A stretch of DNA of 60,185 nt from an uncultured Collinsella sp. (GTDB taxonomy: Bacteria; Actinomycetota; Coriobacteriia; Coriobacteriales; Coriobacteriaceae). The DNA lies in the NCBI GenBank assembly GCA_900759565.1, contig CAAEVV010000002.1:1-60185 (forward strand), in the 5' to 3' direction. Below are positions 18,906-26,029 of this stretch, piece after piece. How positions within the stretch are numbered: position 1 is the first letter of the stretch; every line of letters begins with the position of its first letter. The notes under the pieces are model-generated. The model was not told where the DNA came from. It made no database searches and saw nothing but the letters and a program-made list of their open reading frames with translations. A program made the position numbers and the translations under genes.

Positions 18906-19168
18906 GGAAAGTGTATCCCAGTTTGAGGCGAGATTCCGGGATGCGCTTTCCGCTTGAGCTGCCGTTGGGAAAGCACGTCCCACTCTACGGCTCGATTCCG
19001 GGTTGCAGTTTCCGCTTGAGGCGCCATCCGGAAAATGCATCCCATTCCGAGCTTAGATTCCGGGTTACGCTTTCCGCTTGATGTGTCATCCGGAAACTAC
19101 GTCCCAGTCTGAGCGCGGATTCCGGGACGCGCTTTCCGCCTGGGCTGCCATCGGGAAAGCGCATCCCA
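18906..19168. repeat. 62-bp tandem repeat, four full units plus a partial
   Basis: Units start with GGAAA at 18906, 18968, 19030, 19092 and 19154, an exact 62-bp period. Each unit contains an imperfect inverted pair (GGAAAG..ATCCC near its start and GGG..GCTTTCC about 32 bp later), so the array can fold into successive hairpins. Unit identity is roughly 65-75 percent with most changes in the arms. Degenerate traces of an earlier unit appear from about 18850. It occupies the gap upstream of the patatin gene; no gene is seen in it. Confidence 0.85.
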
Positions 19169-19199
19169 CCCTGCGTTGCTGCGGCATTTTCTTTACGTC

Positions 19200-19448
19200 C
19201 GCGCCCTGCACAGAGTTCGATTCTCCGCGGTGCGGGAGGGGATCCGTTGATGCGGCGCATGGCCGGCTGAGATTCGATAAACATCGCATCCATATTGAGC
19301 TGATAGTTTGCGCGGAGAATCCGCGTGTTCGCTTCGCGAACCCGCACCGGCTTCGGCCGCCTGCCGGCGTCCTCGCCCGCTCGCTACAAACGCTCCGCAT
19401 TTGTTTAACGCTCGCGCCCTGCACAGAGTTCGATTCTCCGCGGTGCGG
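19200..19448. repeat. Pair of 36-bp direct repeats carrying a tmRNA T-arm sequence
   Basis: Positions 19200-19235 and 19413-19448 are identical over 36 bp, with weaker similarity about 20 bp further upstream. Each contains GAGTTCGATTCTCCGCG, which is also the T-arm of the neighbouring ssrA but on the opposite strand. The 177 bp between them carry no gene. They could be scars of element integration at ssrA or a tRNA-derived short repeat. Confidence 0.7.
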
Positions 19449-19453
19449 ACTAG

Positions 19454-19491
19454 AAATAAAAAGGCAGGTAGATACGAATATCTACCTGCCT
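19454..19491 (-). terminator. Terminator of tmRNA
   Basis: On the minus strand AGGCAGGTAGATA folds back on TATCTACCTGCCT with a short loop and is followed by TTTTATTT, 8 bp beyond the tmRNA CCA end. Confidence 0.9.
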
Positions 19492-19499
19492 GTTACTTC

Positions 19500-19863
19500 T
19501 GGTGGAGGCGCGGAGAATCGAACTCCGGTCCACGAAAGCCCCCTGATTGGCATCTCCAAGCTCAGTCGCTGGTTTAGTCTCGGACGCTTTGCGCGCAGCG
19601 ACACGCTCGCGGCGTCCTAACCGGTTCGGTCTTAGCCTGCGCCATACCGATTACGTGCGCAGGAGCATTCCCCTAACATGACGTCGCGCCGGTGTCGGGG
19701 AAATCACCGGGTTGACGCGCCGCTATAAACTAAGCAGCGAGAGCCATAGGCTCAAAAGAAGAGTTGTTGTCAATTCAATTTGACGGTACCCCTGTTTAAC
19801 GAGGCGAGGAGACCTCGGCTTGCTTCCTCTCTCAGAGCTATCGTGTCGAAACCAGTCGCCCCC
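19500..19863 (-). ncRNA. ssrA: Transfer-messenger RNA
   Basis: Rescues stalled ribosomes by trans-translation. The 5' end GGGGGCGACTGGTTTCGAC and the 3' end GGAGTTCGATTCTCCGCGCC plus encoded CCA form a 7-bp acceptor stem. The tag reading frame ends with codons for DNNSSFEPMALAA and TAG, the ALAA ending being typical of tags recognised by ClpXP. The resume codon is probably the GAC of this stretch or one codon earlier, because an in-frame TGA lies two codons upstream. About 364 nt long. Transcribed alone with its own terminator; a TAAGAT at 19960-19965 could be its -10 box. Confidence 0.95.
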
Positions 19864-20100
19864 GAATGTCGGGAAAGTCTGGATGGTATTGGGCACGAGC
19901 ACCCAACACCCGTCGACTTTTCAAGGAACATGCGGGGCGATCCCCGCTTGTGGAGTGTTATCTTACCACGTTCTGAAAGCGGACAGCTGTTCTATGCACG
20001 AGCTGTGAAGACCCCAATGTGCGCCGCACTTCGCACTTTTGCTACCGATCGCGTCACGTATATTTTCGCCAAGCAAAATTGACCCGTCGAAAGGACCGTT

Positions 20101-20535
20101 ATGGATACCAAGCAGCAACTCGTCAATGCCCTCGTAGGCCTGGGCTCAACCATTACCGAAGCTATGGATGTCATCGAGGGCTTTGTCCCCTGCGGACATC
20201 CCGCCCTCACGGTATCGAACGCACTCGTCGCGCTGGACGCTGACGATGATGCGGCTCTCGCCCGGCAGCTTGAGACCGTCGAGGGCTTTATCGACCACGT
20301 GAGTGAGAACCGCGGCGTGGCCGCCTACCACGGCATCGAGGTAGAGCTCGCAGGTCCCAAGGCCGATCTGCTCGCAGCAATCCGCGAGGTAGGCGCCCTT
20401 ATGCAGACCGCAGGCGTCAAGAACACCCAGGTCAACGAGTGGGTCTACCGCAGTCTGGCAGCACTCGACAGCTCCGACGATAAGGCAGCCGAGCAGCTCG
20501 CAGAAAGTCCCGCCATTAAGGCCGAGCTTTTGTAA
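20101..20535 (+). CDS. Hypothetical helical protein
   Basis: A 144-residue acidic protein that I do not recognise. It is predicted almost wholly helical, without signal peptide or membrane segment, and has a CGHP motif near residue 31 but no second cysteine pair. Start supported by AAAGGACCGTT immediately upstream. Codon use matches neighbouring chromosomal genes, so it is probably a real native gene. It is separated from ssrA by a promoter-sized gap and converges with the PIN gene. Confidence 0.7.
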   Translation: MDTKQQLVNALVGLGSTITEAMDVIEGFVPCGHPALTVSNALVALDADDDAALARQLETVEGFIDHVSENRGVAAYHGIEVELAGPKADLLAAIREVGALMQTAGVKNTQVNEWVYRSLAALDSSDDKAAEQLAESPAIKAELL

Positions 20536-20544
20536 ATAGCAAAC

Positions 20545-20581
20545 GCGGGTCCCTTGGTGCATCGTCGTCCAAGAGGCCCGC
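20545..20581. terminator. Bidirectional hairpin between convergent genes
   Basis: GCGGG..CC..TGG pairs with CCA..AGG..CCCGC around a 10-base loop, in the 58-bp gap between the 20101 gene and the PIN-domain gene. No strong U-run on either side. Confidence 0.45.
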
Positions 20582-20593
20582 AAGCAGTTCGCG

Positions 20594-21109
20594 TTAACCG
20601 ATAGCCGCGCCGCCGCGTTCGGCCAGAGCAAGAATCGGCATCATTTGACGAGGTGTCTTTGCTGCAAGATCGGCATGTTCGAGCAGTTTGCGATCGTTAG
20701 TCACCAAGTAATCGACCTGGGCGCGCTTGCACGCGGCGAGCACCAAGTTGTCTTCGTAATCGCGATGGAGCGCTAAGTATTTGTCGGCCAGCCAAAGGTC
20801 CGACGCATCTGCACCCACGGCCGTAGCGTTTTCGGTCATGTTCCGAACAAACGCCAACGCCGCATCGCCAATTGCGCGGGCATATGCCTCGCCGAGCGCT
20901 CCCCCGCTGGCAAGAACGCTACGCTTCAGCTCGTGTTGGACAACGTACAGCACGTCCTTGGCAATATGCACCGGAAAGAACAGCAACGCCCCCGTCTCCG
21001 TCGCCTGCCCAATAAACGCACGTGCGGCAAGCGACTCGGCATGGTCGACGCAAAACGAATCGACCCATACGTTGGCGTCCACCATGATCTTGAGAGGCGC
21101 CCCACTCAC
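20594..21109 (-). CDS. PIN-domain toxin-like protein
   Basis: Probable toxin ribonuclease of a type II system. PIN acidic residues seen: D in IMVDANVWVDSF at the start, E in HELKRS region, DYEDNLVLAAC near residue 120 and TNDRKLL near 138. The 171 residues are somewhat long for VapC (about 130). It starts with GTG at 21109, overlapping the antitoxin stop by 4 bases (GTGA); an internal ATG at 21085 is an alternative. Antitoxin-toxin gene order and overlap support the pairing. Confidence 0.8.
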   Translation of the reverse strand: MSGAPLKIMVDANVWVDSFCVDHAESLAARAFIGQATETGALLFFPVHIAKDVLYVVQHELKRSVLASGGALGEAYARAIGDAALAFVRNMTENATAVGADASDLWLADKYLALHRDYEDNLVLAACKRAQVDYLVTNDRKLLEHADLAAKTPRQMMPILALAERGGAAIG

Positions 21110-21441
21110 TGGATCATCCCCTTTTGGCGATAATGCTCATCCATGGCTTCGGAATAGATTGCGTCCCAATCGCGATCATCGGATGCAGTCGACGCATCGA
21201 TACCCAAGTCCGCGTAAAGCTGATCAGCCGCCGCCCAGGATGCGGCAAACGGAGAATCCAGTGCGGCACCCCGCTGCCGGTCGTCGACGGCCGCAAGCAC
21301 TTCCTCGCACTGTCCGCCACCCTGTGCGACCTTGGCCACGACCTTTTTGATGAGCTCGGGCAGTGACCTGCCCGAAAGCCGCAGCGCCTCCTCGGCACGG
21401 TTCTTGACCTGGCGATCCACGCGAACGTTCACCTGCGCCAT
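21106..21441 (-). CDS. Ribbon-helix-helix antitoxin-like protein
   Basis: A 111-residue RelB/DinJ-like protein. The N-terminal beta strand MAQVNVRVDRQVKNRAEEAL followed by two helices is the RHH DNA-binding fold; the acidic C-terminal half would wrap the PIN toxin. I start it at MAQVNV; an upstream in-frame start at 21501 would run into the promoter. It likely represses its own operon through the GCTAGC boxes just upstream. Confidence 0.8.
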   Translation of the reverse strand: MAQVNVRVDRQVKNRAEEALRLSGRSLPELIKKVVAKVAQGGGQCEEVLAAVDDRQRGAALDSPFAASWAAADQLYADLGIDASTASDDRDWDAIYSEAMDEHYRQKGMIQ

Positions 21442-21479
21442 GCCGCTAACAGCACCCACGTCGATCCCGCTCCCTTCAA

Positions 21480-21519
21480 TTGCTAGCCATGCTAGCACCA
21501 CTATATAAAGAAGCTAGCA
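21480..21519 (-). promoter_or_regulatory. Promoter/operator of the RHH-PIN operon
   Basis: Three GCTAGC hexamers (21482, 21491, 21513) surround a TATATA -10-like element (21502-21507). The first two form TGCTAGC-CA-TGCTAGCA, a near-perfect dyad. This layout is what an autoregulating RHH repressor binds. Confidence 0.55.
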
Positions 21520-21532
21520 AATGGTCAAATGC

Positions 21533-21578
21533 AAAAGGCCTGCGCCCGGACGACACCGATGCCGTCTGGGCGCAGGCC
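21533..21578 (-). terminator. Terminator of the P-type ATPase operon
   Basis: On the minus strand GGCCTGCGCCCAGACG pairs with CGTCCGGGCGCAGGCC (one wobble) and is followed by TTTTGC. It sits 25 bp after the ATPase stop codon. Confidence 0.9.
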
Positions 21579-21602
21579 AGATAACGTGGGCGAACACGTC
21601 TG

Positions 21603-23678
21603 CTAACGCAGGTAAGCCTTCGCGTTGCCCAAGCTGTAGGCGATCGTTGAGCCGTTGTGCAGCAGTGACGACGTCTGCGGAGTGATCATGCCGGTAATAC
21701 CCAATGCCAACAGCGCCGAGTTGGTGAGCATCACCTTGGAATACGAACTCGTCAGACGGTCGATAAGCCCCTGACTCATGCGGCGCAGGCGCACGATTGC
21801 GGCCAGATCCGTATCGGTCAGAATGATATCGGCGACCTCCTTGGCGATGTCGCTTCCGCCACCCATCGCCAGGCCCACGTCGGCCAAACCGAGCGCCGGC
21901 GAATCGTTGACGCCGTCGCCCACCATGGCAACGTGGCGCCCCTCGCCCTTAATGCGCTCCACATAGGCGTACTTGTCCTCGGGCAGCAGCTCGGCCTTAA
22001 ACTCATCGACACCCGCCTCGCGAGCAATGCGCTCGGCCGTGCGCTCCGAGTCGCCCGTGAGCATGACCACGTGCTTAACGCCCAGCGCGTGCAAGTCGGC
22101 GATGGCCTCGCGCACGCCAGGTTTGAGCGGGTCCTCGATACCGAGCACGCCCACAACCGTGCCGTCGACCGCCAGATACAACGGCGACAGGCCCTGCATC
22201 TGGAGCTCGATTTGCTCTTTAATGTCGGATTCGAGCTGTGCGCCCTCGTCATCGAACACAAAGTGAGCGGAGCCGATGATGGCGCGACGCCCCTCGATGG
22301 ACGAAGCGATGCCGTGCGCCACAATGTACTCAACGGCAGCATGGCGCTCGCGGTGCTCGAGCCCGCGCTCGCGGGCGGCATTGACCACGGCGCGTGCCAC
22401 CGGATGCGGGAAATGCTCCTCCAGACAGGCAGAAAGGCGCAGAATCTCGTCCTCGCTCCAGCCATCGGTGGTCAGCACGCAGGCAAGACGCGGCTGCGCC
22501 TCGGTGAGCGTGCCGGTCTTATCAAACACAATGGTGTCGGCCTTGGCAAACGACTCAAAATACTTAGCGCCCTTGACCATGACGCCCATCTTGGCGGCGT
22601 CGCTCATAGCAGTCATGACGGCGACCGAACCCGTGAGCTTGAGTGCGCACGAGTAGTCGACCATCAGCGCCGCCGAGGTCTTGATGAGGCTGCGGGTGGC
22701 AAGCGCAACCAGGCCCGCAAGCAGGAAGTTCCACGGGACGATCTTGTTGGCGAGGTCTTCCATGTGCGACTGGCCCTCGGACTTGAGCGAGTCGGCCGTC
22801 TGCACGAGCGAGACGATTGAGCGCAGCTTGGTCTGCGCCGTGTTGGCGCGCACGCGCACCAAGATGCTGCCGTCTTCCACGACGGTACCGGCGAACACGT
22901 CGTCGCCCACGCTGCGCTCGACGGCCAGCGGCTCGCCGGTCAGGGTCGCCTGGTTGACCATAGCGCTCCCCTGCTCGACAACGCCGTCGATGCAGATGGA
23001 CATGCCAGTGCGTACGGCGACCAGATCGCCGGGCTCGAGCTCGGTGGCGGCAACGCTTACCTCGGTGTCACCGACCACTTTTTGTGCCTTGTCGGGCACA
23101 TCGAGCAGCGAGTTGATGAGCTCGTTTTCGCTCATAGCGCGCGTGTAGTCCTCGAGCAGCTCGCCCACGTTGAGCAGGAACATTGTCTGACCCGCGGTGT
23201 CGACATCACGTTTGACGAACGAAATGCCGATGGCCGAAGCGTCGAGCACAGGAACGGTCAGGCGCGGCTGCGCCAGCTCATGAAGGGCAGCGCGCAAAAA
23301 TGCCATGTAACCGGCCACGACAAACACCGCACGCAGAGGCGTCGGCAAGAACCAGCGGCGCGCGTAGTGGGCGCCGATAAGTGTGGCAAGATCCATGACG
23401 AGCTTGTGCTTGCGTGGCTCAAGCTGCATCACGTAACCCGTCTTTGCGTCGGCAATGGCCTGGGCATCGAGCGCACCCAAGGCGTCGAGCACGCCCGCAC
23501 GACACCGCTCGTCATATTCGAGCGCCATTTGGCCAATGCGGCCATACACGCGCACCTTGCGCACGCCGTCAATGTCGCCGCCAAGCTTAAGAAGCGCATC
23601 GAGATCGCTCTCTGGCACAGGACCCGCCAACTGAAGGCGGGTCCTGCCGGGGATCTCGCTAATAATCGAGAATCTCAT
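21603..23678 (-). CDS. P1B-type metal-translocating ATPase with SCA motif
   Basis: Membrane ATPase exporting or importing a transition metal; specificity cannot be read directly. Motifs: TGEP at 248-251 (actuator), DKTGT with phosphorylated Asp386, PHPVA (the HP motif of P1B pumps), TGDSERTAE, and GDGVNDSPAL. The N-terminal 80 residues resemble a degenerate metal-binding domain without a CxxC pair. The transmembrane motif that is CPC, CPH or SPC in most P1B pumps reads SCALKL here (343-348), with no proline. Followed upstream by a small membrane protein gene, and preceded by a metal-repressor-like dyad. Confidence 0.9.
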   Translation of the reverse strand: MRFSIISEIPGRTRLQLAGPVPESDLDALLKLGGDIDGVRKVRVYGRIGQMALEYDERCRAGVLDALGALDAQAIADAKTGYVMQLEPRKHKLVMDLATLIGAHYARRWFLPTPLRAVFVVAGYMAFLRAALHELAQPRLTVPVLDASAIGISFVKRDVDTAGQTMFLLNVGELLEDYTRAMSENELINSLLDVPDKAQKVVGDTEVSVAATELEPGDLVAVRTGMSICIDGVVEQGSAMVNQATLTGEPLAVERSVGDDVFAGTVVEDGSILVRVRANTAQTKLRSIVSLVQTADSLKSEGQSHMEDLANKIVPWNFLLAGLVALATRSLIKTSAALMVDYSCALKLTGSVAVMTAMSDAAKMGVMVKGAKYFESFAKADTIVFDKTGTLTEAQPRLACVLTTDGWSEDEILRLSACLEEHFPHPVARAVVNAARERGLEHRERHAAVEYIVAHGIASSIEGRRAIIGSAHFVFDDEGAQLESDIKEQIELQMQGLSPLYLAVDGTVVGVLGIEDPLKPGVREAIADLHALGVKHVVMLTGDSERTAERIAREAGVDEFKAELLPEDKYAYVERIKGEGRHVAMVGDGVNDSPALGLADVGLAMGGGSDIAKEVADIILTDTDLAAIVRLRRMSQGLIDRLTSSYSKVMLTNSALLALGITGMITPQTSSLLHNGSTIAYSLGNAKAYLR

Positions 23679-23696
23679 AGTTTGTGCCTGGGAGCG

Positions 23697-23942
23697 TTAC
23701 TCGGCTGCCTCGTCAGCAGCGGCCTCGCTCTGGGTGATGTAGGCCGCCTCGGCAACCATGTCGTCGACATTGGCCTTGGCCTGCTCGACCATGTCCTGGT
23801 AGCCGTTCTTGATGCGCATGCCGCACGCGATACCCTGCACGCAGGCATTCTTGACCGGAGCGCTGGTAAGCAGCTTGATGCCGGCCGTGCCAAGCAGAAA
23901 ACCGCCACCGACAAGCAGGGTATTGAACGTCGACTTCTTCAT
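23697..23942 (-). CDS. DUF6110-like small membrane protein
   Basis: An 81-residue protein with one N-terminal hydrophobic segment (NTLLVGGGFLLGTAGIKLL) and an acidic, helical C-terminus. It resembles the family annotated DUF6110, whose members tend to sit beside this kind of metal ATPase. Function unknown; it may be an accessory subunit. Start at MKKSTFNT after GGGAGAAGCAAC; the frame is open further up but without signals. It lies 18 bp from the ATPase start, clearly co-transcribed. Confidence 0.75.
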   Translation of the reverse strand: MKKSTFNTLLVGGGFLLGTAGIKLLTSAPVKNACVQGIACGMRIKNGYQDMVEQAKANVDDMVAEAAYITQSEAAADEAAE

Positions 23943-24026
23943 GTTGCTTCTCCCTTTTGCCGCATTGGACGCGGCACGGTGCCTCAGCACCCGAGTAAAT
24001 AAGTTTGCTCGAGCGCACTTTTGGAA

Positions 24027-24050
24027 AATAGTTTAGTTTATCTAACTATT
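24027..24050 (-). promoter_or_regulatory. Dyad resembling a DtxR/MntR-type metal box
   Basis: AATAGTT and AACTATT arms are separated by 10 bases that themselves contain TTAG/CTAA. AT-rich interrupted dyads of this form are bound by iron or manganese repressors. It lies about 85 bp upstream of the DUF6110-like start. The regulator itself is not in the window. Confidence 0.45.
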
Positions 24051-24125
24051 GAGGTCAACAAAGGTTAACTTTTTGGAAATCTTGGTGCGCGATGTGACCA
24101 AAGGGACAGCCCCTGCGCCACATCC

Positions 24126-24159
24126 ACAAAACAATGGGCGTGCCAACGGCGCGCCCATT
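24126..24159 (-). terminator. Terminator of the gatCAB operon
   Basis: On the minus strand AATGGGCGC and GCGCCCATT-type arms (24133-24159) lead into TGTTTTGTGG. It lies beyond the long hairpin element that follows gatB. Upstream of it, 24091-24124 holds GATGTG and CACATC arms around a loop containing GGGACAG, a possible member of the repeat family described at 28153. Confidence 0.65.
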
Positions 24160-24207
24160 CACTCTATTCCATTCAGCCCACCTGACCCGAACGGCCGACT
24201 CGTTGCA

Positions 24208-24348
24208 GAACCCGGGAGCCCCGGCAGGGCGGGTGCTTGCTCAAAATGAGTTCCGCACGCAAAGAAGGCCACTTAATGTGGCCTTCGTCTTGCGCAGGAC
24301 TGTTCGAAATTTTGAGGAAGCACCCGCCCTGCCGGGGCTCCCGGGTTC
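24208..24348 (-). ncRNA. Long hairpin element, copy 2 (candidate structured RNA)
   Basis: Perfect 31-bp arms (24208-24238 and 24318-24348) extend to 40 bp with one mismatch. Inside, read on the minus strand, come GAACAGTCCTGCGCA, an apical hairpin GAAGGCCAC-ATTAA-GTGGCCTTC, then GCGTGCGGAACTC. Copy 1 at 8708-8841 has the same order, the same ATTAA loop and the same flanking motifs. The helices differ by compensated changes: apical stem GGAGAGCAC versus GAAGGCCAC, lower stem CGCAC/GTGCG versus CGCAA/TTGCG. It starts 4 bp after the gatB stop in sense orientation. The 23943-24352 gap holds no gene. Confidence 0.6.
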
Positions 24349-24352
24349 CCGC

Positions 24353-26029
24353 TTACGAGAGCGACGTTCTCAGCAACTCGTTGAAGAGCTTCGGGTTGCC
24401 CTTGCCGCGGCTCGCCTTCATGCACTGGCCCACCAAAAAGCCGATGACCTTCTGGTTGCCGTCACGATACTGCTGCGCCTGATCGGCACAGTTTGCCAGC
24501 ACCTCGTCCACAATCGGCTGCAGCGCGCCGGCATCGCTCACCTGACGCATACCGCGCTCGTCGACGATCTTGTTGGGGTCGTCGCCGGTCTGGGCCATGG
24601 CCTCAAAGACCTCGTGCGCCTGGTTGGAGCTGATGGCATCGGTCGCCAACAGCTTGGCAAGCGCCGCCACCTGAGCCGGCGCGATGCCGGACTCGGCCAG
24701 CGACACACCCGCGCCCTTAAGGTAGGCAATCATCTCGTTCACCAGCAGGTTTGCGACCGTCTGGGCCTCCTTGCCAGCCATACCGGCAGCAGCGGCCTCA
24801 AAGAAGTCAGCAAACTCGGGGTCGCCGGCAATCTGCTCGGCATCGGCCGCCTTAATGCCAAAGTCGGTCTCAAAACGGGCACGCTTGGCATCGGGCAGCT
24901 CGGGAATCTCGCCACGACAGCGGTCGATGAACTCGTCATCCAGATCAAACGGCGCCAGATCGGGATCGGGGAACAGGCGATAGTCATCGGCCGTCTCCTT
25001 CACACGCATGACTACGGTGCGCTTGCGGCTGGGCTCCCAGTGGCGGGTCTCCTGATAGATGATGCCGCCCTCCTCGAGCACCTCGGCCTGGCGGCAGATC
25101 TCGTAGGCAAGGCCGTCATGCAGGCTCTTAAACGAGTTGAGGTTCTTGAGCTCGGTCTTGGTGCCCAGCTTGGTCTCGCCGCGGCGGCGCAGCGACACGT
25201 TGCCGTCGCAGCGCATGGAGCCCTTCTCCATGGAGCAGTCCGAAATGCCCAGCGTCACAAAAATGCGACGGAGCTTCTCCATAAACAGGCGAGCCTCCTC
25301 AGGCGTGCGCAGGTCGGGCTCGGTGACGAGCTCAATCAGCGGCGTGCCGCAGCGGTTGTAGTCGACGAGCGACTCGGCAGCGGCGGTAATGCGGCCCTCG
25401 GCACCTCCCACGTGCACCATCTTGGCGGCATCCTCCTCCATGTGGATGCGCAGGATGCGGATGGGCACCGTGTAGGAACCGTCCTCGCGACGCTCGGGCA
25501 TCTGCAGGTTGGTCGCGTCATAGCTGGCCAGGTGGCCGGCGCGCTGGTTGCCCTCGCGCATAGTCGACGTCATGGACGTGGACAGGCCCTCGGCGTTTGC
25601 CGAGGCGCTCGCCAGGCTCTGGGCCTCGGCCTCGCCAAACGCGCAGTCGGGGCGCTCGGCGGCGCCGCGACCGGTCACGTCCAGGTCCAGATGACCGTAC
25701 ATGGCAAAGGCGACCGGACCCTGCGTGGTCTGGAAGTTCTTGGCCATATCGGGATAGAAATAGTGCTTGCGGTAGAACATCGAGTGGCGCTGGATCTCGC
25801 AGTTGGTGGCGAGACCGGCCTTGACGATGCTCTCGATGGCGCGCTTGTTGGGCACCGGCAGGGCGCCGGGCAGGCCCAGGCACACCGGACACACGTTGGC
25901 GTTGGGCTCGTCATCGTGGCTGAGCTTGCAGTTACAGAACATCTTGGTATCGAGTGCGGTGAGCTCGGTATGGATCTCCAGGCCAATCACGGCCTCCCAA
26001 TCCTGCAGGACCTCGGAAAGCTCCTTCAT
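24353..26029 (-). CDS. gatB: Aspartyl/glutamyl-tRNA amidotransferase subunit B
   Basis: Binds misacylated Glu-tRNA(Gln) or Asp-tRNA(Asn) and activates it by phosphorylation so GatA-derived ammonia can amidate it. Seen: EIHTEL opening, the zinc site CNCKL..CPVC (Cys32, 34, 47, 50), RIHMEEDAAKM, DYNRCGTPLIELVTEP, and the C-terminal YqeY-like helical tail. At 558 residues it is about 60-80 longer than usual, due to an insertion at roughly 119-178 within the cradle domain. The start ATG overlaps the gatA stop by one base (TAATG). Confidence 0.95.
   Translation of the reverse strand: MKELSEVLQDWEAVIGLEIHTELTALDTKMFCNCKLSHDDEPNANVCPVCLGLPGALPVPNKRAIESIVKAGLATNCEIQRHSMFYRKHYFYPDMAKNFQTTQGPVAFAMYGHLDLDVTGRGAAERPDCAFGEAEAQSLASASANAEGLSTSMTSTMREGNQRAGHLASYDATNLQMPERREDGSYTVPIRILRIHMEEDAAKMVHVGGAEGRITAAAESLVDYNRCGTPLIELVTEPDLRTPEEARLFMEKLRRIFVTLGISDCSMEKGSMRCDGNVSLRRRGETKLGTKTELKNLNSFKSLHDGLAYEICRQAEVLEEGGIIYQETRHWEPSRKRTVVMRVKETADDYRLFPDPDLAPFDLDDEFIDRCRGEIPELPDAKRARFETDFGIKAADAEQIAGDPEFADFFEAAAAGMAGKEAQTVANLLVNEMIAYLKGAGVSLAESGIAPAQVAALAKLLATDAISSNQAHEVFEAMAQTGDDPNKIVDERGMRQVSDAGALQPIVDEVLANCADQAQQYRDGNQKVIGFLVGQCMKASRGKGNPKLFNELLRTSLS

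Noticed and set aside
18906..19168. CRISPR array
   Set aside because: Repeats are tandem without unique spacers, units are diverged, and no cas genes exist in the window.
19213..19235. tRNA gene suggested by GTTCGATTC
   Set aside because: Only a T-arm-like segment is present; no acceptor, D or anticodon arms can be drawn.
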